DNA of 12,501 bases from QHBQ01 sp038230695 (GTDB lineage: Bacteria > Chloroflexota > Chloroflexia > QHBQ01), in contig JBBRMT010000136.1 in assembly GCA_038230695.1 (NCBI GenBank), positions 1 through 12,501 of the forward strand. The letters are read 5' to 3'. The notes below the pieces were generated by a model. The model was given only the letters and a program-made list of their open reading frames with translations, searched no databases and had not been told where the DNA came from. Position numbers and translations under genes: made by a program. Positions 1-7,491 of the stretch are shown here, in pieces; position 1 is the stretch's first letter, and each line of letters opens with the position of its first letter.

Positions 1-126
1 ATTCCCGAAGCTCGGCGGCGCAATGGCGTGCTGGCATTTTCTTCAGGCAACCACGCCCAGGGCGTCGCGCTGGCCGCGAAACTGCTTGGCACGCCAGCGG
101 TGATCTGTATGCCCGACGATGCGCCT
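1..126 (+). pseudogene. Threonine/serine dehydratase fragment, internal piece fused to the methyltransferase
   Basis: The frame from base 1 reads IPEARRRNGVLAFSSGNHAQ and continues GVALAAKLLGTPAVICMPDD. This is the phosphate-binding SSGNHAQG loop and following strand of fold-type II PLP enzymes of the threonine dehydratase / serine racemase family, roughly residues 60-105 of a protein of about 320 residues. The similarity stops after DDAPA, where the family normally continues with an IK-containing helix; instead the frame runs directly into methyltransferase sequence (KPGWSNKLIFGDNL). The PLP lysine region would lie left of the window and the C-terminal two-thirds of the enzyme is absent, so no active dehydratase can be made from this copy. 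The exact junction, between about 118 and 140, cannot be placed to the base. A real fusion, a decayed gene and an assembly misjoin all remain possible. Confidence 0.7.
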
Positions 127-2007
127 GCCCCGCTCAAGCCCGGCTGGAGCAACAAGCTCATCTTCGGCGATAACCTGCAGGTGCTGCGCGAACTGGCTGA
201 CCCTGCCAGCCCTCACAGCCTCGCCGGTAAGGTGCGCCTCATCTACATTGACCCGCCTTTCTCCACCAAACAGGACTTCCAGGGCCGCCAGGATCAGCAA
301 GCCTATCAGGACAAGGTGGCGGGCGCACAGTTCATCGAGTTCCTCCGCCGCCGCCTGATCATGCTCCGCGAACTACTCACCGCTGATGGTAGCATCTACG
401 TTCACCTTGACTCGCGGATGGCGGGGGCGATCAAGCTGGTCATGGATGAGCTATTTGGCCGCGAGAACTTCAGGAACGAGATAGTTTGGAAACGTACTAG
501 CGCACACAATGACCCTGGACGATACGGTGCTAACGCTGACTTCCTGCTTTATTACACAAAAGGTGCAGAATATATTTGGAATCAGCTCTATTCTGTACAT
601 GATGAGCGCCAAATCGCTCGATACAGCCATCAGGATCCTGATGGTCGGCTTTGGACTGACGATAATCTGAGCGCGAAAGGTCTTTCAGGTGGGGGCTATG
701 ATTATGAGTACAAAGGTGTACGCTCATTGTGGAGATGCCCCCTAGAGACTATGCGAGAGTACGACAAGAAAGGTCTGCTTCACTTCACAAAAGCTGGTGG
801 TATCCGCCTAAAACGCTACCTTGATAATACTCAAGGCGTGCCTCTCCAAATGCTATGGACAGATATCCCGCCAGTAAACTCGCAGGCAATAGAACGCATT
901 GGCTATCCTACCCAAAAGCCCGAAGCCCTGCTAGAGCGCATCATCGAGGCCAGCAGCAACCCCGGCGACATCGTGCTGGATTGCTTCGCGGGCAGCGGCA
1001 CCACCGCAGCGGTGGCCGAGCGGCTGGGGCGGCGCTGGGTAGCGATAGATTGCGGCAAGTTCGCCATCTACACCATCCAGATGCGGCTGCTCAGTAAGCT
1101 GAAGGGGGGGCTGACCCCGCGCCCGTTCACCCTCTACAACGCTGGGCTGTACGATTACGACGAGCTACGCCATCGCACGCCGTTCCCCGTCTACGCCCAG
1201 ATCGCGCTCGGCCTGTTCCACGCCACGCCCCACCCGCACACCTACGGGCAGCTTGATACGCAGGGGCGGCTGGGCAGGTGGCCGGTGCTAGTCTACGACT
1301 TCACCAAACACGACGACCCCACCGCGCAACTCGATTACCAGACCCTGCAAGATCTCCAGCACATCAGTTGGGGGCAACTGCCGGAGCGCGTCTACCTGAT
1401 CGTCCCCGGCGCGATGCTGGCCTTCTCGCCCACCGAGTACCACGTTCCCGATACTGACACCACCTTCGTGCTGCTGCGCGTGCCGCAATCGGTGCTGGAG
1501 CGGGTGCGACAGGGGCAATACGACACCCTCTTGCAGCCGCAGAGCCTGTTCGACATCAACGATCTGGGCCGCATCTATCCTCGCGAAAACGTCAACGACC
1601 CGCAGAAGGCGACCGGCTTCGACTTCATCGTTGCGCCGGAGGTAGCTGCCCGCTACGGCAAGCAGACCCGCCCCGGCCAGCTACCCATCCCCCAGTACAG
1701 CATCACCCTCGAACGCTTCAGCAGCAACCGCGAGGGCGCGAAGCTGGAAGCGGACAAGGCGGGTGACTTCCCCACCTTTGCGATGCTGCTGGTAGACCCC
1801 GACTATCGCGGCGGCGTGTTCAAGCTGGGCTACCACGCCGATGCCGACGAAATGAAGAAGCATCACTACACCGCCTACCTGCCCGACAGTCTGACCATCG
1901 GCGCGGTGGTCAAGGTCGTCTATATTGACATCTACGGCAACGAGTACACCGCCGAGGTGCCTAGCACGGCCTTCCACAACGGAGAGACCCGTGGCGAAGA
2001 AGACTAG
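109..2007 (+). CDS. Type III-like (beta-class) site-specific DNA methyltransferase, Mod subunit
   Basis: Transfers a methyl group from S-adenosylmethionine to adenine N6 (less likely cytosine N4) in a specific DNA site, protecting the host from the partner nuclease. With the start at ATG 109 (632 aa) the motifs run in beta-class order: catalytic motif IV YIDPPF (residues 46-51), a variable target-recognition region (about 125-265), the TQKP motif (268-271) and the SAM-binding motif I DCFAGSGTT (291-299). A long C-terminal extension of about 300 residues is typical of Type III-like Mod proteins. ATG 109 is chosen because it lies just before the usual N-terminal WSNKLIFGDN segment; the frame is open leftward to base 1 and a GTG at 28 is also possible. 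The start has no good Shine-Dalgarno sequence. The stop overlaps the restriction gene by 17 nt. The recognition region is markedly AT-richer than the rest, suggesting domain exchange. Confidence 0.88.
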   Translation: MPDDAPAPLKPGWSNKLIFGDNLQVLRELADPASPHSLAGKVRLIYIDPPFSTKQDFQGRQDQQAYQDKVAGAQFIEFLRRRLIMLRELLTADGSIYVHLDSRMAGAIKLVMDELFGRENFRNEIVWKRTSAHNDPGRYGANADFLLYYTKGAEYIWNQLYSVHDERQIARYSHQDPDGRLWTDDNLSAKGLSGGGYDYEYKGVRSLWRCPLETMREYDKKGLLHFTKAGGIRLKRYLDNTQGVPLQMLWTDIPPVNSQAIERIGYPTQKPEALLERIIEASSNPGDIVLDCFAGSGTTAAVAERLGRRWVAIDCGKFAIYTIQMRLLSKLKGGLTPRPFTLYNAGLYDYDELRHRTPFPVYAQIALGLFHATPHPHTYGQLDTQGRLGRWPVLVYDFTKHDDPTAQLDYQTLQDLQHISWGQLPERVYLIVPGAMLAFSPTEYHVPDTDTTFVLLRVPQSVLERVRQGQYDTLLQPQSLFDINDLGRIYPRENVNDPQKATGFDFIVAPEVAARYGKQTRPGQLPIPQYSITLERFSSNREGAKLEADKAGDFPTFAMLLVDPDYRGGVFKLGYHADADEMKKHHYTAYLPDSLTIGAVVKVVYIDIYGNEYTAEVPSTAFHNGETRGEED

Positions 2008-4819
2008 CCCCGTCGCCGTCAATCCCCGCGACCTGGTGCTGCAGGTCAAAGCGCCCACCCCCGAAGCCAGCGAACTGATCGCCCGATACGACGAGTTCAT
2101 CGCCGCGCTCTGCGAAGGGCGGGCGTATCAAGAAGCCGCCATCCGCGAGATGCTCTCCTACCTGCTGGGCGGCAGCGCCCGCAACCCTGACGGCAGCTAC
2201 AACTTCGCCAGCCATTACCCCGACCTCAGCGCCCTGGCGAGCGAAAACTGGCAGGCCAACCCCCGCATCCAGCAGCGTTATCCCGACCGCAATGATTACC
2301 ACAAGTCGCTCCAGCTTGCCACCGCCGACAAGCAGAAGCAGTGGCACAGCCCCGCCCTCTATGCCACCCTCGACCTTGCCACCGGCACGGGCAAGAGCTA
2401 CGTGCTATACGGCCTCGCCCAAATCCTGCTCGACATGGGCGCGGTGGACAACGTGCTGGTGCTATGCCCCAATCGCATGATCTTCGACGGCCTCAGCGAC
2501 AAGTTCGAGCAGTTGGCCGCCCGCGCCGATCTGCGCCGCGAACTGCCCAACAAGCATACGCCTGCCATCCACAACGCGCAGGTGGAGTTGGGGCAATATG
2601 ATATTGTCATCACTAACATCCACAAGACCTACGAACACGTAAAATCGGGCATTGCCGCCAGCCTGAAGCAAGGCGGTCAGCGCACCCTGGTACTGAATGA
2701 CGAGGTGCATCACGTCGAGGGCAACAAGTGGCAGGAGTTCTTGCTGGGCTACAACTTCTGCTACATCGTGGGCGTAACCGGCACCGCCTATCGAGGCAAG
2801 AACGAGGCAACCGCAAACGAATACTTCACCGACGTGATTTATCGCTACGACCTGCTGCAAGCGATCAACGATGGCTACATCAAGACCATTCGCTACGTGA
2901 ATCGCGGGCCGAAGGAGGATGAGGCGCGGTGGGCGGCGATTGTGCAGAACCACGAGCAGGCCCGTGCCGACCTTGCCGAACGTCACCTGCATATCCGCCC
3001 TGTCACCATCATCGTCACCGCCGACATCGAGAGTAGCAAGGAAGTGGCGAACGAGCTAATCGCTTATCTTGCCAGCCGCCCCAACGCCCCCGACCGCGCC
3101 GCGATCGAACAATCGGTGCTGCGCGTCACCTCGGAGGAAGATGAAACGGTGCTGCGCCAGTTGCGCGAGGTGGATGATTACAACAGCGAACGCCAGGTGG
3201 AGTGGGTGGTATCCGTTTCGATGCTGACCGAGGGCTGGGATGCCAAGAACGTGTTTCAGATTGTGCCGCACGAGGCGCGGGCGTTCAACTCCAAGCTGCT
3301 GATTGCCCAGGTGATCGGGCGTGGCCTGCGCCTGCCGCGAGGGATGCAAACCAGTGATGCCATCCTCACCATCTTCAATCACCCCAAATACAGCGCCGCG
3401 ATTCGGGGCATGGGCGCTATGGCGGCTGGCGAAGCTGACCCAACTGCAACCGACGTACTAACTGCTGATCTCGCCGCTGTGATTGAAGCACAGCATGAAG
3501 CTACGAATGTGACGAGTGACGAGCAAGTGAGTAGCACCGATCAGCCCGAAGTCAACGAGCGCGTCGCCGAACTGGGCATCGTCAGTCAGTGGATCGTCGC
3601 ACACCCCAGCAACGATGCCGTGCGCCAGATCTATCACTTCGACATTCACAATCTCACCTACCAGATGCCGGTAGCAATCAGCGAACCTGCGCTACCCATC
3701 CCGGGCAAGGATGAGATCGGCCCAGTTTCTTTCGCCACCTACAATCGGCTGAAGCAGGGCGAGTTCGACTATGCACGACTGGCAGGCCAAAGCAGCAACG
3801 AGGACAATCAGTTGGTGGACTACTATCTGCCCGATGTGGTGGAGTACAGCGTGTCCGATACGGTTGCGTCAATGGTGGATGCGCTGAACCGCATCAGTGA
3901 CTTGCCTGCTGAAGTACGCGCCCACCACACTGATGACTATCTCACCAAGATTGTGACTGAGGCTCTAGCCGAGCGCGGCATGGATGCCAGCAGCCCCGTC
4001 AGCAAGGAGAATTATCAACGCGCCCTCGATGCCGCAGATCGGTTGCGCCCCACTGGTGGCCCGCGCATCCGCTGGCAGCGCGATGCCAACCCCGGCTTCG
4101 ACCTGATCAACACCGCCAGCCCGACGCTAACCCAGCGCCGTAGCATCGAACAGTTCTACACCAAATGCACGCTGTTCTATGACGAATACAGCCCGGAACT
4201 GACGGAGGCAGGCGACCCCCAGCGCGACCTACAAGAATTGTTCAACCGCATCGCTGATGACCAGAAGGTTAACCACGAGGAAGTAACCACTGGCAACTTT
4301 CTCAGCCCAGTCAACCTCAGCCTCAGCAGCTCCCGACCAGAGCGCGAGATCATCTATGCCCTCACCCGCAGCATCCGATTGGGGCGGCCCGCCTGCGTCA
4401 AGGCGTGGGTTAACGCCCCCGATACCAGCTTCTACACCATCCCCTTCGACCGACCAGTTGGCTACACTGGCAAGGATGCTGGCAGATTCAACCCCGACCT
4501 GTTTATTAAGCTGGAGCTAAACGGCCAGCTGGTGATGTTGGTGGTGGAAATCAAGGACAATGATGGGGCGCTAAACAAGGAGAACAAAGCCATCAATATC
4601 GCCAAGCTGGATGCCGCGCTAACGCACTTCGACATCATCAACCAGCGGCTGAAAGCAGAGGCTAGTAACGCTAATCCGCCGCTGCAATACATCTTCCTCT
4701 TTCTCTCCCCCAACAGCTACAAGAGCTTCCTAAGCGAATTGCGTAAGTGCGATCTTGCCGCGTTGCAGAAGTATTGCAGCACGCTTGAGGCCGAACTGCG
4801 TAACGCCAAGGTGGAGTGA
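1991..4819 (+). CDS. Type III-like restriction enzyme Res subunit: DEAD/DEAH helicase with PD-ExK nuclease
   Basis: ATP-dependent translocase and endonuclease that would cleave unmodified DNA together with the upstream methyltransferase. In the 942-aa product the superfamily 2 helicase motifs are clear: Walker A GTGKS (132-136), Walker B DEVHH (237-241), the TGT motif in GVTGTAYRG, SMLTEGWDAKNV, and motif VI QVIGRGLR (440-447). Near the C-terminus, NPDLF (PD at 835-836) followed by VVEIKD (E853, K855) forms a PD-ExK nuclease site, as in Type III Res proteins. The GTG start at 1991 follows GGAGAG (1981-1986) and lies inside the methyltransferase gene, implying translational coupling. A longer in-frame reading from 1925 has low-complexity sequence and is less likely. 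All key residues are present and the length fits the family, so the system looks intact on this side. Assignment to Type III rather than a related helicase-MTase defence pair is by motif order and pairing only. Confidence 0.88.
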   Translation: MAKKTSPVAVNPRDLVLQVKAPTPEASELIARYDEFIAALCEGRAYQEAAIREMLSYLLGGSARNPDGSYNFASHYPDLSALASENWQANPRIQQRYPDRNDYHKSLQLATADKQKQWHSPALYATLDLATGTGKSYVLYGLAQILLDMGAVDNVLVLCPNRMIFDGLSDKFEQLAARADLRRELPNKHTPAIHNAQVELGQYDIVITNIHKTYEHVKSGIAASLKQGGQRTLVLNDEVHHVEGNKWQEFLLGYNFCYIVGVTGTAYRGKNEATANEYFTDVIYRYDLLQAINDGYIKTIRYVNRGPKEDEARWAAIVQNHEQARADLAERHLHIRPVTIIVTADIESSKEVANELIAYLASRPNAPDRAAIEQSVLRVTSEEDETVLRQLREVDDYNSERQVEWVVSVSMLTEGWDAKNVFQIVPHEARAFNSKLLIAQVIGRGLRLPRGMQTSDAILTIFNHPKYSAAIRGMGAMAAGEADPTATDVLTADLAAVIEAQHEATNVTSDEQVSSTDQPEVNERVAELGIVSQWIVAHPSNDAVRQIYHFDIHNLTYQMPVAISEPALPIPGKDEIGPVSFATYNRLKQGEFDYARLAGQSSNEDNQLVDYYLPDVVEYSVSDTVASMVDALNRISDLPAEVRAHHTDDYLTKIVTEALAERGMDASSPVSKENYQRALDAADRLRPTGGPRIRWQRDANPGFDLINTASPTLTQRRSIEQFYTKCTLFYDEYSPELTEAGDPQRDLQELFNRIADDQKVNHEEVTTGNFLSPVNLSLSSSRPEREIIYALTRSIRLGRPACVKAWVNAPDTSFYTIPFDRPVGYTGKDAGRFNPDLFIKLELNGQLVMLVVEIKDNDGALNKENKAINIAKLDAALTHFDIINQRLKAEASNANPPLQYIFLFLSPNSYKSFLSELRKCDLAALQKYCSTLEAELRNAKVE

Positions 4820-4826
4820 AACGGAT

Positions 4827-4847
4827 GGGCGCGATAAATCTGCGCCC
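4827..4847. repeat. GGGCGC/GCGCCC hairpin of the GTAGGGGCG family
   Basis: GGGCGCGA (4827-4834) pairs with TC-T-GCGCCC (4839-4847) around a TAAA loop, with one bulged T. It begins 8 nt after the restriction gene stop and could end that transcript, but no T-run follows, so it is not a classic intrinsic terminator. On the minus strand it reads CGTAGGGGCGC..., matching the start of the second hairpin at 5029-5051. Both look like members of a short interspersed palindromic family. Confidence 0.6.
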
Positions 4848-4917
4848 CTACGAATAATAAACTCGCTCCTTAGCTAATTGGTATAACTCTGCCACTAATC
4901 CCCTCGCCACCCTTCTT

Positions 4918-4945
4918 CTTTAATCTTTACTCTTTACTCTTTAAC
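4918..4945. repeat. Four-copy heptamer tandem repeat (CTTTAAT/CTTTACT)
   Basis: Four contiguous 7-nt units: CTTTAAT, CTTTACT, CTTTACT, CTTTAAC. The two central units are identical and the outer ones differ by one or two bases. The tract is pyrimidine-rich and sits directly upstream of the predicted guaB promoter, so copy-number changes could alter its upstream context. No function can be read from it directly. Confidence 0.75.
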
Positions 4946-4954
4946 CCCAACTAC

Positions 4955-4984
4955 TTGCCAATCCATAAGCCGATGCTGTACAAT
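4955..4984 (+). promoter_or_regulatory. Predicted sigma-70 promoter for guaB
   Basis: TTGCCA (4955-4960) and TACAAT (4979-4984) each match the -35 and -10 consensus at five of six positions and are separated by 18 nt. Transcription would start near 4991, giving a leader of about 85 nt that contains the 5029-5051 hairpin. This is the best promoter match between the restriction operon and guaB, suggesting guaB is transcribed independently. Confidence 0.5.
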
Positions 4985-5028
4985 AACCAATAACCTGCAA
5001 CGGCGCGGGCATCGGCACGGATGTAGAG

Positions 5029-5051
5029 GTAGGGGCGGGTTGCACTCGCCC
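5029..5051. repeat. Second GTAGGGGCG hairpin, in the guaB leader
   Basis: GTAGGGGCG begins at 5029. GGGCGGGT (5033-5040) pairs with ACTCGCCC (5044-5051) around a three-base loop, with one G-U pair. It ends 24 nt before the guaB GTG. It shares its GTAGGGGCG head and CGCCC tail with the inverted copy at 4827-4852. It may modulate the leader RNA or simply be an interspersed palindrome. Confidence 0.55.
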
Positions 5052-5075
5052 GCAAAAGCAAAGGAGCGAGGAGCA

Positions 5076-6590
<1,515 letters not shown>

Positions 6591-6614
6591 CCCCCAAGCC
6601 TACCCTCTCCCCAA

Positions 6615-6719
6615 CCCTCCCCCGGCGGGGGAGGGAGTCAGCCACCCTCAACCCAACCCTCCCCCGGCGGGGGAGGGGGTTAACCACCCTCTCACCGGCC
6701 CTCCCCCAGCGGGGGAGGG
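6615..6719. repeat. Array of three GC-rich palindromes at an exact 42-nt period
   Basis: Each unit has the arm CCCTCCCCC, a three-base loop (GGC, GGC, AGC) and the perfectly complementary arm GGGGGAGGG. Arms lie at 6615-6623/6627-6635, 6657-6665/6669-6677 and 6699-6707/6711-6719, so the unit starts are exactly 42 nt apart. The spacers are also related (CAACCC.., GGTTAACCACC.., GGTTAACAGCC..). Similar CCCTCCCCC-type palindromes are scattered in many GC-rich bacterial genomes. In RNA each would form a very stable 9-bp hairpin, so the array could block 3' exonucleases or attenuate transcription after guaB. There is no following T-run. Because 42 is a multiple of three, reading frames pass through it without change. 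Confidence 0.9.
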
Positions 6720-6771
6720 GGTTAACAGCCCTATTGATCAGCCCTTCTTCAACCCGGCGGGGCCGACTGGG

Positions 6772-7491
6772 ATGCTGCTGCTGCACGGCTTCAGTAGCGG
6801 CCCGGCGCAGATGCGCGAGTTCGGCCACTTCCTGGCGGCGGTCAACGTCACCAGCGTGGGCGTGATGCTGGCGGGGCATGGCACCAGCCCGGAGGATATG
6901 CGCTGCACCACCTGGCCCGATTGGTACGCCTCGGCAGAGCGTGGCTATCAACAACTGCGCGATTACGGCTGCCAGCGCATCTTCGTTGCGGGCCTCAGCC
7001 TGGGCGGCACGTTGGCGCTGCACCTCGCCGCGCAGCAGCCGCTCGATGGCATGGTCATCATCAACGCGCCCATCTACCTGCCCCAGTTCATCAAGGGCGC
7101 GATCAACCTGTTTGGCGGCGCGATTCCCTATCTAAACAAGGTGTTCAGCGATGTTCGCGAGCCGGTGGCAAGGGTGGCGCAGCGCGGCTATACCCGCACG
7201 CCGGTGGAGTGCTACAGTAGCCTGGTGGACTTCCTCGCTATTGTGCGCGGCGAACTGCCCCGCATTACCACCCCCGCGCTGGTGCTGTACTCGCGCAACG
7301 ATCATGTGGTTATGACCCCCAACAGCCACCACATCTACGCCAACCTGAGCAGCCACGACAAGCATCTAATCGTGCTGCATCGCGGCTACCATGTGGCAAC
7401 CGTGGATTACGACAAGGGCGACATCTTCGCCCGCAGCCACGATTTTATCGTCAAGCATGGTGGGCTAGCGGTAAAGTCGCTGACCGATTAA
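6772..7491 (+). CDS. Alpha/beta-hydrolase, carboxylesterase / monoacylglycerol lipase type
   Basis: A serine hydrolase, probably cytoplasmic, acting on a carboxylic ester such as a monoglyceride; the substrate cannot be read from sequence. From ATG 6772 (239 aa) it shows the oxyanion-hole motif LLLHGF (2-7), the nucleophile elbow GLSLGG with Ser76, and a plausible acid and base in SRND (Asp177) and GYH (His207). The layout resembles the Est30 carboxylesterase family (about 245-250 aa). The codons just upstream read PFFNPAGPTG, which matches the usual first strand of that family, so the true start is probably before 6772. No ATG, GTG or TTG lies in frame back to the stop at 6484-6486; an ATT at 6733 is the only nearby alternative, 11 nt after a GGAGGGGG stretch. 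The gene follows the palindrome array and ends convergently with the surface-protein gene, sharing TTAA. Confidence 0.88.
   Translation: MLLLHGFSSGPAQMREFGHFLAAVNVTSVGVMLAGHGTSPEDMRCTTWPDWYASAERGYQQLRDYGCQRIFVAGLSLGGTLALHLAAQQPLDGMVIINAPIYLPQFIKGAINLFGGAIPYLNKVFSDVREPVARVAQRGYTRTPVECYSSLVDFLAIVRGELPRITTPALVLYSRNDHVVMTPNSHHIYANLSSHDKHLIVLHRGYHVATVDYDKGDIFARSHDFIVKHGGLAVKSLTD

Noticed and set aside
1925..1990. Longer start for the restriction subunit at 1925
   Set aside because: The added 22 residues are Thr/Ser/Pro-rich out-of-frame methyltransferase sequence. The GTG at 1991 has a proper GGAGAG site and gives a typical AKK... N-terminus.
4865..4903. tRNA-like 5' half (GCTCCTTAGCTAATTGGTATAA followed by CTCTGCCACTAATC)
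   Set aside because: It resembles a D-arm, but one base is missing, the D-stem pairs poorly, and no anticodon 3' strand, T-loop (TTCGA) or CCA end follows. The complementary AAGGAGC at 5061 is the guaB ribosome binding site, and the stretch before it has no T-arm. At most a decayed remnant.
6615..6719. CRISPR array
   Set aside because: The regular spacing comes from three palindromes with related spacers only about 21 nt long; there are too few units, the spacers are not unique, and no cas genes are near.
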